From positions 3,224,001 through 3,288,000 of the forward strand of contig NC_014830.1 of NCBI RefSeq assembly GCF_000184685.1: DNA of 64,000 nucleotides, given 5' to 3'. The translations under genes were made by a program, and so were the position numbers. Shown here one piece after another: positions 1 through 9,183 of the stretch. Numbering within the stretch: the first letter of the stretch is position 1; every line of letters starts with the position of its first letter. Under the pieces are notes generated by a model. The model was not told the DNA's origin. It ran no database searches and saw only the letters and a program-made list of their open reading frames with translations. The stretch comes from Intrasporangium calvum DSM 43043 (GTDB lineage: Bacteria; Actinomycetota; Actinomycetes; Actinomycetales; Dermatophilaceae).

Positions 1-10
1 GGTTCGTCGC

Positions 11-880
<870 letters not shown>

Positions 881-1074
881 TGATGGGTGGCGTTGTGAAA
901 TTGTCGTGCCACACCGTGTGGAGCCAATGTGGTGACGACCGCCCGCTCAAGGGAGTGGCGCGGAGGCCATCGAGGCTTGACGCTACGTGACGATCGGGAC
1001 CAAGACAAGACGATCCGAGATCTTTTCGTGATCTTGAGTTGACCATCTCTTTACTCGATCTCTGATCTCGCCCG
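881..1074. other. Rest of the intergenic region upstream of the riboswitch
   Basis: Together with the riboswitch this makes a 383-bp gap between two minus-strand genes. It should contain the promoter for the riboswitch transcript. I see a short palindrome CCACACCGTGTGG (909-921) and an AT-richer stretch with repeated GATCT words (about 1016-1070). No ORF with coding character and no clear terminator for the upstream kinase gene. Confidence 0.4.
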
Positions 1075-2913
1075 TCAGAGCCCGAAGGGTCCTGCGCCGA
1101 ACGGCGCCCAGCTGCTCACGCCGCGGGTGATCCCCACGAGGGCGACCGCGACCCCGGCCCCGGCCAGGACGACCGCCACGACCTGCGTGGGGGGCCCGGG
1201 CGGGACGAACCGTCGCACCACCGAGCGCGTCCCGCGGCGGAGCGAGGCCCGGCCCGGCCCCCACCACAGCATGAGGAGCCCGAGCGCGCCTCCCACGAGC
1301 AGCGTGCCTGGGGTGCCGGGATCGAGGTCGCTCCCGGCCACCCCGCTGAGCAGCAGCGCCGCCGAGAACACGCCGGCGAACGCGACGGCGACCGGCAGCA
1401 GGAGGGACACGACGGTCGCGACGAGGCCGACGACGAGGTGCCACGGGCTCGTGACGACGGTCCAGGGGACGTCGCTCTGACGCCGCCCGTACTCGAACCG
1501 GCGCAGCACCAACCCCGTCATGGCGCGGTCCACGGCGCGGGCGAGGACGGACCACGCGACGAGCCCGACGACAGCGGCCCCGGGCCAGAACGCCAGCGCT
1601 CCGAGCCATGCCAGCGCCACCGCGGCGAGCGTGCCGGTGCGCTTCGCCAGCCCGATCCGGGGGTCTCCTTCCCGTGGTGGCAGGTAGGAGTCGTCGTAGT
1701 CCTCGTAGTCGTCGTCGGTCCCCCAGTCGTCGGCCTCCTCCAGCCGGCCGTATGCCGCTGGGCTCGCTCCCGCGCGCGGCGCGGGCCAGGCGCGGGCTGG
1801 GGTCCGACCGGCGGGCGGCCCGGGCGGTCCCGGCGCCGGGGGCAGGACCGCAGCGGGGAACCCGGCGGAAGGAGTTCCAGCGGCAGCGCCCGCAGCTCGG
1901 GGCACGTCAGGGACCGTGGGGTAGACGGCGGTCCCGCGCGGGTGGAGGACCTCCGTGGACCCCACCGGCGAGGGCGCGACCGCCACGGTGTCGTCCCAGG
2001 GACCGCCACGGGGAGTCGGCACCGTCGCGGCACGGCCGGCGGCGAACCGGGCCAGGGCGTCGATGACGTCGTCGGCGTGCGGACGCCCGGCAGGTTGGGG
2101 CGAGAGGGAGGCCCGCAGCAGCGGGACCAGACGGGGGTCGACGCCGTCGAGGTCGACCTCCCCGGCGCGGACCTTCGCCAGCACGACGTCCATCCGACCC
2201 CGGCCGAACGGTGGCCGCCCCGACGCGGCGAAGGTGATCGTCGCGGCCCAGCCCCACCAGTCCGTCGCATCGGTGATGGCCGCCCCTTCGACGAGCTCGG
2301 GAGACAGGTAGCCCGGCGTCCCCATGACGAGACCGCCCATCGTGTGACGAACGTCATCCTCGATGTGGGCGATGCCGAAGTCGATGAGGACCGGTTCGCC
2401 GTCCTCGAGGAGGACGTTGCCCGGCTTGATGTCCCGGTGGACGACGCCGCTGGCGTGGATGGCGCGGATCGCCTCGGCCGTGCCGCAGGCGAGGCGCAGC
2501 AGCGCGTCCGGGTCGAGTGGGCCGTGGGCCTCGACCCAGTCGTCCAGCGCCGGGCCCGGGACGTAGCGGGTGACGATGTAGGGACGCGGCGCCATGACGT
2601 CCGCGTCGATGACGGTGGCGACGCGGTGATCCTGGATCCGGGACAGCGTCTCGACCTCCCGCTGCAGGCGCAGGCGCGCCTCGTCGTCCGTGGCGACGTG
2701 GGGGCGGAGCACCTTGATCGCGACGGCCCGCCCACGGGGGTCGAGGCCGAGGTGCACGACGCCCATCCCGCCCTCGCCGATCTCCTCGACGAGGCGGTAG
2801 CGGCCGAGCCGCTCGTGCCGGGGGCGGCCGTCCTCGGGCGCGCCGTCCGGTCCGGTGCGCCGCGGCCCCGCTGGGGGTGCGGGCACCCAGTGGGTCCGGT
2901 CGTGCGCAGCCAT
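1075..2913 (-). CDS. Membrane-anchored Ser/Thr protein kinase (PknB family)
   Basis: Eukaryotic-type Ser/Thr kinase, 612 aa from the chosen ATG. The N-terminal 270 residues hold the full catalytic core: glycine loop IGEGGMGVV, VAIKVL lysine, HRDIKPGNVLL catalytic loop, LIDFGIAH (DFG) and GTPGYLSPEL. A Pro/Ala-rich linker follows, then an acidic DDYEDYDDSY stretch and about four membrane segments at the C-terminus, a topology different from PASTA-containing PknB. An upstream in-frame ATG at 2964 would add 17 residues; the ATG at 2913 begins MAAHDRTHW. Oddity: a family A repeat (1749-1766) lies inside the linker, read as SPAAYG on the coding strand. Substrate unknown. Confidence 0.88.
   Translation of the reverse strand: MAAHDRTHWVPAPPAGPRRTGPDGAPEDGRPRHERLGRYRLVEEIGEGGMGVVHLGLDPRGRAVAIKVLRPHVATDDEARLRLQREVETLSRIQDHRVATVIDADVMAPRPYIVTRYVPGPALDDWVEAHGPLDPDALLRLACGTAEAIRAIHASGVVHRDIKPGNVLLEDGEPVLIDFGIAHIEDDVRHTMGGLVMGTPGYLSPELVEGAAITDATDWWGWAATITFAASGRPPFGRGRMDVVLAKVRAGEVDLDGVDPRLVPLLRASLSPQPAGRPHADDVIDALARFAAGRAATVPTPRGGPWDDTVAVAPSPVGSTEVLHPRGTAVYPTVPDVPRAAGAAAGTPSAGFPAAVLPPAPGPPGPPAGRTPARAWPAPRAGASPAAYGRLEEADDWGTDDDYEDYDDSYLPPREGDPRIGLAKRTGTLAAVALAWLGALAFWPGAAVVGLVAWSVLARAVDRAMTGLVLRRFEYGRRQSDVPWTVVTSPWHLVVGLVATVVSLLLPVAVAFAGVFSAALLLSGVAGSDLDPGTPGTLLVGGALGLLMLWWGPGRASLRRGTRSVVRRFVPPGPPTQVVAVVLAGAGVAVALVGITRGVSSWAPFGAGPFGL
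1749..1766 (+). repeat. Family A repeat, exact 18-bp copy inside the kinase CDS
   Basis: Exact CGTATGCCGCTGGGCTCG, followed by CTCC as in several other copies. It lies in the low-complexity linker of the kinase gene and keeps the frame open. Confidence 0.9.
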
Positions 2914-2977
2914 GCCCCTACGGTAATTGACCGAGGGGCTCGTCGACCCCGCCTGCGCCGCCACGGGCGGCGCGCCG

Positions 2978-3409
2978 TCAGTGCGTGATGTAGTCGCGCA
3001 GCTGGTCGCGCTCCGACTGGAGCTCGGAGAGACGGTGCTTGACGATGTCGCCGATGCTGACGATCGCCGACAGCCGGCCGTCCGCGTCGAGGATCGGGAC
3101 GTGCCGCACCCGCAGCTCGGTCATCGTCGCCGCGAGGTCCGCGACGTCGTCGTGGGCGGTGCCCGTCGTCACGTCGCTCGTCATGATCGTCGAGACACTG
3201 TTCTCGAGGATCGTCGGCCCCGACGTGTGCAGGTGGCGCACCACGTCCCGCTCGCTCACGATCCCGTCGACGTGGGTGCCGTCGGCGCTGACGACGCACG
3301 CGCCGATTCCGTGCTCCGCGAGCCTCGCCAGCAGCGTGGAGACCGTCTCGTCGGGCGCGATGACGATGACCTCATCACCCTTGTGGCGCAGAACGTCGGA
3401 AATCTTCAC
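2978..3409 (-). CDS. CBS-domain protein
   Basis: A 143-aa protein made of two tandem CBS motifs (about 7-60 and 75-130), the pair that forms a Bateman module binding adenine nucleotides. Recognisable pieces are VDGIVSERDVVRHL in the first and VRHVPILDADGRLSAIVSIGD in the second, the usual spacing for stand-alone CBS proteins. A longer in-frame ATG exists at 3610, but GTG at 3409 is preceded by GAGGAGGG at ideal spacing and starts exactly at the conserved KISDVLRHKG, so I prefer it. Divergent from otsA. Ligand and partner are unknown. Confidence 0.88.
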   Translation of the reverse strand: MKISDVLRHKGDEVIVIAPDETVSTLLARLAEHGIGACVVSADGTHVDGIVSERDVVRHLHTSGPTILENSVSTIMTSDVTTGTAHDDVADLAATMTELRVRHVPILDADGRLSAIVSIGDIVKHRLSELQSERDQLRDYITH

Positions 3410-3627
3410 GCTAGCCCTCCTCGACGATGGGGTATGTCCGTGATGTGCGGGGTGCCCATGGCATCCCGGCTGCAGCCTGCCTTGGGTCGACCCTAGAACG
3501 GGACCACTCCGGGCGCCAGAGCTGTGGTCGTTAGAGTGAGAGACATCTATCGCACGCCCGCCCCGGACCAGCCGGCCGGGCCCGACCTTCGAAAGAACTC
3601 GAGAGAACACCGCCAGGAGCTGATTCG

Positions 3628-5181
3628 GTGACGTCCACCAGGAAGACCTTCGACCTCGTCGTCGCCGCGAACCGACTCCCCGTCGACAAGCAGGTGGACG
3701 AGCAGGGCAACGTCGAGTGGCACCGCAGCCCGGGCGGTCTCGTCACGGCCATGGAGTCGGTGATGCGGTCGAACCCCGGGGCCTGGGTGGGTTGGTCCGG
3801 TGACGCCGGCGAGGCCCCGCCGCCGTTCGACGAGGAGGGCATGCACCTGCGACCCGTGGGCCTCAGCGCCGAGGAGGTCCGCGACTTCTACGAGGGCTTC
3901 AGCAACGACACCCTGTGGCCGATCTACCACGACGTCATCGTCCCGGCCTCGTTCCACCGGGAGTGGTGGGCTGCCTACGTGCGCGTCAACCGCCGGTTCG
4001 CCGAGGCGGTCGCGGAGGAGGCGGCCCCCGGCGCGCGGGTGTGGATCCAGGACTACCAGCTCCAGCTCGCGCCGGCCTTCGTGCGGCAGCTGCGCCCCGA
4101 CGTCCGGATCGGCTGGTTCAACCACATTCCCTTCCCGCCGGTGGAGCTGTTCGCGCAGCTGCCGTGGCGGTCGAGCCTCCTCGAGGGCCTGCTCGGGGCC
4201 GACTTCCTCGGCTTCCAGCGCCAGGCCGACGCCCGCAACTTCGTCCGGGCCTGCCGCCAGCTGCTCGGCCTGCGGGCGAAGGGCGAGCGGGTCGCCCTCG
4301 ACGACGGCTCGGGCCGCCAGGTGCGGGCCACGGCGATCCCGATCTCCGTCGACTACCGCGGCCTCGAGTCGCTCGCCCAGCAGCCGGAGGTCATGGCTCG
4401 AGCCAAGGAGATCCGGGAGAGCCTCGGCAACCCCGACGTCCTCATGCTCGGCGTCGACCGGCTCGACTACACCAAGGGCATCCGGCACCGGCTCAAGGCC
4501 TACGAGGAGCTCCTCCTCGAGCGCCACATCGGGCCACCCGACGTCACCCTGGTCCAGGTGGCGACGCCGAGCCGCGAGCGGGTCGAGGCCTACCGCTCCC
4601 TCCGCGAGGAGATCGAGCAGACGGTCGGCCGGATCAACGGCGAGCTCGGCAAGATCGGCGCGCCTGCCGTCCACTACCTGCACCACTCCTACCCGCGGGA
4701 GGAGATGGCCGCCCTCTTCCAGGCCGCGGACGTCATGCTGGTGACGCCCCTCCGGGACGGGATGAACCTCGTGGCGAAGGAGTACGTCACGTGCCGCCAC
4801 GACCTTGGCGGCGCCCTCGTCCTCAGCGAGTTCACCGGGGCCTGGCACGAGCTGCACCAGGCCTTCACCTGCAACCCGCACGACATCGAGGGCCTGAAGC
4901 AGGCCATGCTCCGGGCCATCAACACGCCCAAGCGGGACAAGGAGCGCATCATGCGGGCCCTGCGGCGCCGCGTGGCCGACCACGACGTCCAACGCTGGGC
5001 CCGGCGCTACCTCGCCGCCCTCGACGCGGCACCGGGCGTGCCGGCGCCCGACCCGCGCGGAGGAGCCGCCTCGGCCCCCGTGGCGCCGCACGACTCAGCC
5101 CCTTCCGCCTCCGTCAAGGAAGGACCCCGGACCGAGACCGACGGCAGGCCCGTCCGCGCGCGGGTGGGATCCGGCCGGTGA
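3628..5181 (+). CDS. otsA: Trehalose-6-phosphate synthase OtsA
   Basis: Retaining GT20 glycosyltransferase that joins UDP- or ADP-glucose to glucose-6-phosphate to give trehalose-6-phosphate. 517 aa, family-typical plus a roughly 50-residue disordered tail. Diagnostic pieces: ANRLPVD near the N-terminus, FNHIPFPPVELFAQLPWR, GVDRLDYTKGI (nucleotide-sugar site) and TPLRDGMNLVAKEYV. GTG start chosen for CAGGAG about 9 nt upstream and because the conserved core starts at once (FDLVVAANRLP). It overlaps the phosphatase gene by GTGA, so the two are translationally coupled. Probably stress/osmolyte related. Confidence 0.96.
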   Translation: MTSTRKTFDLVVAANRLPVDKQVDEQGNVEWHRSPGGLVTAMESVMRSNPGAWVGWSGDAGEAPPPFDEEGMHLRPVGLSAEEVRDFYEGFSNDTLWPIYHDVIVPASFHREWWAAYVRVNRRFAEAVAEEAAPGARVWIQDYQLQLAPAFVRQLRPDVRIGWFNHIPFPPVELFAQLPWRSSLLEGLLGADFLGFQRQADARNFVRACRQLLGLRAKGERVALDDGSGRQVRATAIPISVDYRGLESLAQQPEVMARAKEIRESLGNPDVLMLGVDRLDYTKGIRHRLKAYEELLLERHIGPPDVTLVQVATPSRERVEAYRSLREEIEQTVGRINGELGKIGAPAVHYLHHSYPREEMAALFQAADVMLVTPLRDGMNLVAKEYVTCRHDLGGALVLSEFTGAWHELHQAFTCNPHDIEGLKQAMLRAINTPKRDKERIMRALRRRVADHDVQRWARRYLAALDAAPGVPAPDPRGGAASAPVAPHDSAPSASVKEGPRTETDGRPVRARVGSGR

Positions 5182-5981
5182 CCCCTCCGACGACGTTGCA
5201 GGAAGCCCTGGACGGAGCCGCCGCTGCATCCGGGCTGCTCGTCGCCTCCGACTTCGACGGGGTGCTCGCCCCGTTCGACGTCGACCCGATGGCGGTGCGC
5301 GCTGCTCCCGGCGGCATCGAGGCCCTCCGAGCCCTCGCCGGGCTGCCCACGACGACGGTCGCGGTCGTCTCCGGCCGTGACCTCGACACGCTGCGCACCC
5401 TGACGCGGCTCGGGGTTGACGAGCCGATCGTCCTCATCGGCAGCCACGGGGCCGAGTCCTCCGACGACGAGGTCCGGGCGGCGATGGAGGCCGCGGCCGT
5501 GACCGCCGTGGACCGGCAGCTGCTCGAGTCCCTCACGACGGACATCACCCGCCTCATCTCCGACCGTCACCCGTCGGCGGCCTTGGAGCACAAGGCGGCT
5601 GCCATCGTCGTCCACACCCGAGGGTTGCCGCCCGACGACGCGGACGCCGCCATCGCGGAGGCACGCCAGCTGGCCCTCACCCACTCGGGCGTCAAGGTGC
5701 TCAAGGGCAAGTCGGTGCTCGAGCTGACCGTGTCGCACGCCGACAAGGGCTCGGCGGTCACCGCCCTCGGCCGGGCCCGTGACGTGACCGCGCGCGTCTA
5801 CTTCGGCGACGACGTGACCGACGAGGACGTCTTCACCCGGATGACCCGTCCCGACGACGTCACCGTCAAGGTCGGGTCCGGGTCCACCGCCGCGCGCTAC
5901 CGCGTCGAGGACGAGACTGCGGTCGTGGCCGCCCTGCATCGGCTCGCATCGGCCCGCCGGACCGCAGCCGCCACCTCCTGA
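5178..5981 (+). CDS. otsB: Trehalose-6-phosphate phosphatase OtsB
   Basis: HAD-superfamily phosphatase of 267 aa that dephosphorylates trehalose-6-phosphate. HAD motif I is ASDFDGVLAPF (nucleophile Asp in DFDGVL), motif II VVSGRD, and motif III/IV are KGSAVTALGRARD and YFGDDVTDEDVF. The GTG start overlaps the otsA stop by 4 bp (GTGA). Completes the OtsAB pathway with its neighbour. Downstream lies a long hairpin and a GC-rich tandem repeat before the convergent lacI-type gene. Confidence 0.96.
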   Translation: MTPPTTLQEALDGAAAASGLLVASDFDGVLAPFDVDPMAVRAAPGGIEALRALAGLPTTTVAVVSGRDLDTLRTLTRLGVDEPIVLIGSHGAESSDDEVRAAMEAAAVTAVDRQLLESLTTDITRLISDRHPSAALEHKAAAIVVHTRGLPPDDADAAIAEARQLALTHSGVKVLKGKSVLELTVSHADKGSAVTALGRARDVTARVYFGDDVTDEDVFTRMTRPDDVTVKVGSGSTAARYRVEDETAVVAALHRLASARRTAAATS

Positions 5982-6038
5982 CCAGCGCCCTCCCGCCGCC
6001 GCCGCTCCCCCCGCCGCCGCCCCTCCCCCACTGCCTCG

Positions 6039-6110
6039 GCAACACACCCGGTTATCTACCGTTCACCCCTGCTGCATCGGGGGTGAGCGGCGCATAACCG
6101 GGTGTGTTGC
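6039..6110. repeat. 72-bp hairpin element (family C) between convergent genes
   Basis: Perfect 17-bp arms GCAACACACCCGGTTAT (6039-6055) and its complement (6094-6110), with a nested 7-bp stem TCACCCC/GGGGTGA (6063-6069, 6079-6085). There is no T-tract, so it is not a classical intrinsic terminator, though it may act bidirectionally between otsB and the lacI-type gene. Architecture resembles the family B hairpins, but the sequence is unrelated. Confidence 0.8.
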
Positions 6111-6206
6111 GGCAGGAGGCGCGGCGGCACCGGCAGGAGGCGCGGCGGCACCGGCAGGAGGCGCGGGCGGCACCGGCAGGAGGCGCGGGGGGCACCGGCA
6201 GGGGCG
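6111..6206. repeat. GC-rich tandem repeat, about 4.5 units of 21-22 bp
   Basis: Units start GGCAGGAGGCGCGG and end GGCACC: two identical 21-bp units (6111-6152), two 22-bp variants (6153-6196) and a partial fifth unit. Directly abuts the family C hairpin and precedes a family A repeat. Non-coding as far as I can see; likely length-variable. Confidence 0.85.
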
Positions 6207-6214
6207 TGCGGGAG

Positions 6215-6232
6215 CGAGCCCAGCGGCATACG
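6215..6232 (-). repeat. Family A repeat, exact copy
   Basis: Exact 18-bp core on the minus strand, extended to GGAGCGAGCCCAGCGG on its left. Ends 11 bp before the stop codon of the lacI-type gene, between convergent genes. Confidence 0.9.
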
Positions 6233-6243
6233 ACAGGCGCGCG

Positions 6244-7254
6244 TCAGCGCCGCAGCGCCCCGGTGGAGCCGCGGACGACGAGCTCTGGCCGGAACACGTA
6301 CTCCGCCCGAGGGGACGGCTGGCCCGCGATCTCGTCGAGGAGCGCCCGCACCGTCGCGGCGCTCATCGACGTCACGCTCTGGCGAACCGTCGTCAGCGGC
6401 GGGTCGGTGAAGGCGATGAGGGGCGAGTCGTCGTAGCCCACGACGGAGAAGTCACGCGGCACGTTGAGGCCCCGCTTGCGGGCCTCGCGGATGACGCCGA
6501 GCGCCATCATGTCGGAGCCGCAGACGACCGCGGTGCATCCCTTGTCGATGAGGCGACCGGCCGCGGTGGCGCCGCCCTCGACCGAGAAGAGCGAGCGCTC
6601 GATGAGTCCGTCGACGTCGGAGCGGCCGAGCAGCTCCTGCATCGAGTTGCGGAAGCCGGCGATCTTGCGGATGACCGGGACGAACCGCTCGGGCCCGACT
6701 GCCAGGCCGATCTCCCGGTGCCCGAGGCTGACGAGGTGGTCGAGGGCCAGACCCATCGAGGCGACCTCGTCGTTGGAGATGAACGGCGCGTCGACCCCCT
6801 CGATGTAGCCGTTGACGAGGACGAGCGGCAGGCCCCGCTCGCGCAGCGCGACGTAGCGGTCGGGGGCGGTGTTGGTGTCGGCGTGGAGGCCGGAGATGAA
6901 GATGATCCCGGCGACGCCCCGGTCGAGGAGCATCTGGACGTAGTCGTCCTCGTGCACCCCCCCGGCGGTCTGCGTGCACAGCACTGGGGTGTAGCCGTTC
7001 TGGGCGAGCGAGGTCTCGATCTCCTGCGCGAAGGCGGGGAAGATCGGGTTCGTCAGCTCGGGGACGATGAGGCCGACGAGCCCGGCGCTCTTGCGGCGCA
7101 ACCGACTCGGGCGGTCGTAGCCGAGCACGTCAAGGGCCGTGAGGACGGACTGACGGGTCGACTCTGCCACTCCCGGCTTGCCGTTGAGGACACGCGAGAC
7201 GGTCGCCTCGGACACACCCGCCTGAGCGGCGATGTCCCGCAGCCTGGCCTTCAT
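6244..7254 (-). CDS. LacI-family transcriptional regulator of the mal-type operon
   Basis: 336-aa regulator. Residues 1-50 are the LacI helix-turn-helix and hinge (LRDIAAQAGVSEATVSRVLNG), followed by a periplasmic-binding-protein-like sensor domain (GLVGLIVPELTNPIFPAFAQEIE, then VVGYDDSPLIAFTDPPLTTV). Last gene of the malEFG-GH13 operon, overlapping the GH13 gene by ATGA, so it is probably the operon's own repressor acting at the malE/msmX divergent region. Effector is probably maltose, trehalose or a related oligosaccharide (inference from context). Confidence 0.92.
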   Translation of the reverse strand: MKARLRDIAAQAGVSEATVSRVLNGKPGVAESTRQSVLTALDVLGYDRPSRLRRKSAGLVGLIVPELTNPIFPAFAQEIETSLAQNGYTPVLCTQTAGGVHEDDYVQMLLDRGVAGIIFISGLHADTNTAPDRYVALRERGLPLVLVNGYIEGVDAPFISNDEVASMGLALDHLVSLGHREIGLAVGPERFVPVIRKIAGFRNSMQELLGRSDVDGLIERSLFSVEGGATAAGRLIDKGCTAVVCGSDMMALGVIREARKRGLNVPRDFSVVGYDDSPLIAFTDPPLTTVRQSVTSMSAATVRALLDEIAGQPSPRAEYVFRPELVVRGSTGALRR

Positions 7255-9170
7255 CTTCCGGTCCTCCTTGCCCTGGGCGTGCGGAACCGCACCCCGTCGT
7301 CAGTCGGCGCCCACGACCAGATCCGCACCCCGGGGCCCGAGGCCTTCAGTGTGACAGCCCGTTTCCCCACTCGAACGCCGGATCCGTATGCCGCTCGGCC
7401 CGTCTCGACGCCCGCGAGGTGACGCACGGGGACCGTCACCGGCTCGTGGGCGGCCCGGGCGACGTGCACCAGCGCCGTCTCCGTCGGACTCTCCCGGAGG
7501 AACACGATCGCGTCGCCGTCGGCGTGGACCCACCGCAACCCGCCGTGCCGCAGCGCGTCCGACGAGCGGCGTGCCGCGATCAGGGCCCGGTAGACGTCGA
7601 GGATCCCGTGGTCCCACGTCGACTCGTCCCAGGGCATCGGCCGGCGGCCGTCCTCCCCGAAGGCCCCCTCCATCCCGATCTCGTCGCCGTAGGTGAACAT
7701 CGCCAGGCTCGGCATGGTGAACAGCAGGCCGGCAGCGACCTCGACCAGCCTGGGGTCGTGGTCGACGAGCGTGCGCAGACGCGTCACGTCGTGCGACCCG
7801 ACCAGGTTGAAGGAGTGCACCAGCGACTGCCAGGAGATCCGGGACGTGAAGTCACGCATCGTCTCCACGACCGCGCCGGCCTCCAACACCGGCAGCGGGG
7901 CCGGCGCCCCCATCGTCATCGGGTCGCCGGCGGTGTCGCGGACCCAGTTCCACACCGGTTTGCAGAAGCCGGCGTAGTTCATCACTCCGTGCCAGCCGTC
8001 TCCGGGCAGGTCGACGGTGTAGTCGTGGAAGTGCTCGCCGACGAGCAGGGCCTCCGGCGCGTGCCGGGCCATCGAGGCGCGCATCTGCCGGGCGACGTCG
8101 TGGTTGACGTCCGTGGCGCGCCACCGGCCCGTCATGTTGGCGACGTCGACCCGCCAGCCGTCCAGGCCCTCGCGGCGACCCGGGCGACCCAGCCACCGGC
8201 GCACGACCCCGCGGGGGTGGTCGAAGATCCGGTGGCGCAGGGCCTCGTTGCGGTGGTTGAGCTTCGGCAGCGACGGCACGCCGAGCCACGCGACGTAGGA
8301 GCCGTTCTCCCAGATGTAGTAATCCCGCTCCGGCGTCTGCCGGCCCCCGGGGCCGGCGGCGGCGAGAAACCACTCGTGGGCGTCGCCGGTGTGGTTCGTG
8401 GTGAAGTCACCCATCACCCTGAGACCGCGCTCGTGGGCAGCGGTGGTGAGGCGCCGCAACGCTCGGTCACCGCCGAGCAGGGGATCGACCTGCTCGAAGG
8501 ACGACGCGTCGTAACGGTGGTTGGACCGCGCCGGGAAGAACGGCGTCAGGTAGACGACGTCCACGCCCAGCGACACCAGGTGCTCGAGGTGGTCGACGAC
8601 CCCGTCGAGGTCGCCGCCGTAGAGCTGCGACGACGCTGCCGGGGGTCGCGGGTCCACTGGATCGGTCCACCGGGCCGGCTGCGCCCAGTCCGGCGTCTCC
8701 CGGCGGTCGGCACGGGCGGAGCGGGCGAAACGGTCCGGGAAGATCTGGTAGACCACGGCACCCTCGGCCCAGGCCGGCGGCGGGCTGTCGTGGGCGACGA
8801 GCCGGAAGTCGCTCGCGTCCGGCACGTCCCGGTGGTGCACGCCCGTCCCGTTGAGCCACGCATACTTCGCCGGCCCCCCGACGAGCAGGAAGCGGTAGTT
8901 CGTCACCGGGTTGTGGCAGGTCAGCCGCACCCTCCACCAGGCATCCGTCGCCGTGGTGCGCACGAGCCGCCCCGGGGCGAACTCCGTCTCCCCGTCCGGA
9001 GTCGTCCGCACGTGGACTCGCTCCACCTCCGACTCGAGAGGCACCCGCACCAGCACGTCGACGAGGTCGCCGAGGCGTGGAGCGAGGTTCGAGACGTAGC
9101 GGCGGGAGCCGTCGTGGTGCGGGAGGTGGAGTCCGACTGCACGGCTGTCGGGAACCGGGCTCAGCGGCAT
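7251..9170 (-). CDS. GH13 alpha-amylase/neopullulanase-type glycosidase
   Basis: Cytoplasmic (no signal peptide) glycoside hydrolase family 13 enzyme, 639 aa. N-terminal beta domain (about 1-125), then the (beta/alpha)8 barrel: VVYQIFPDRF, DVVYLTPFFPARSNHRYD, GDFTTNHTGD, GWRVDVAN (nucleophile Asp), LLVGEHF (acid/base Glu) and LVGSHDVTR (third Asp), all catalytic residues present. Likely breaks down maltodextrin imported by the adjacent ABC transporter. Start is 13 bp after the malG stop and lies inside a degenerate family A repeat, which supplies the ATG; no ribosome-binding site is obvious, so the exact start is uncertain. Overlaps the lacI gene by ATGA. Confidence 0.9.
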   Translation of the reverse strand: MPLSPVPDSRAVGLHLPHHDGSRRYVSNLAPRLGDLVDVLVRVPLESEVERVHVRTTPDGETEFAPGRLVRTTATDAWWRVRLTCHNPVTNYRFLLVGGPAKYAWLNGTGVHHRDVPDASDFRLVAHDSPPPAWAEGAVVYQIFPDRFARSARADRRETPDWAQPARWTDPVDPRPPAASSQLYGGDLDGVVDHLEHLVSLGVDVVYLTPFFPARSNHRYDASSFEQVDPLLGGDRALRRLTTAAHERGLRVMGDFTTNHTGDAHEWFLAAAGPGGRQTPERDYYIWENGSYVAWLGVPSLPKLNHRNEALRHRIFDHPRGVVRRWLGRPGRREGLDGWRVDVANMTGRWRATDVNHDVARQMRASMARHAPEALLVGEHFHDYTVDLPGDGWHGVMNYAGFCKPVWNWVRDTAGDPMTMGAPAPLPVLEAGAVVETMRDFTSRISWQSLVHSFNLVGSHDVTRLRTLVDHDPRLVEVAAGLLFTMPSLAMFTYGDEIGMEGAFGEDGRRPMPWDESTWDHGILDVYRALIAARRSSDALRHGGLRWVHADGDAIVFLRESPTETALVHVARAAHEPVTVPVRHLAGVETGRAAYGSGVRVGKRAVTLKASGPGVRIWSWAPTDDGVRFRTPRARRTGR

Positions 9171-9173
9171 ACG
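9156..9173 (-). repeat. Family A repeat, 16/18 copy overlapping the GH13 start
   Basis: Two mismatches to the core. The ATG inside the repeat is the predicted start codon of the GH13 gene, giving the N-terminus MPLSP. Confidence 0.75.
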
Positions 9174-9183
9174 GACGTCACGC

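Noticed and set aside
1016-1070. CGAGATC/GATCTCG inverted repeat as kinase terminator
   Set aside because: Arms of 7 bp with a loop above 40 nt are too weak to support a call.
3547-5091. Long reverse ORFs over otsA, malEFG, ppk1 and pst genes
   Set aside because: Shadows caused by high GC; they lack known domains and start signals, while the opposite strand encodes recognised proteins.
6039-6110. Intrinsic terminator for otsAB
   Set aside because: Very stable stem but no T-run; reported as a hairpin element instead.
7385-7402. Family A-like CGTATGCCGCTCGG in the GH13 gene
   Set aside because: About 14/18 and within plausible native coding sequence (GRAAYGSG); kept out of the repeat count.
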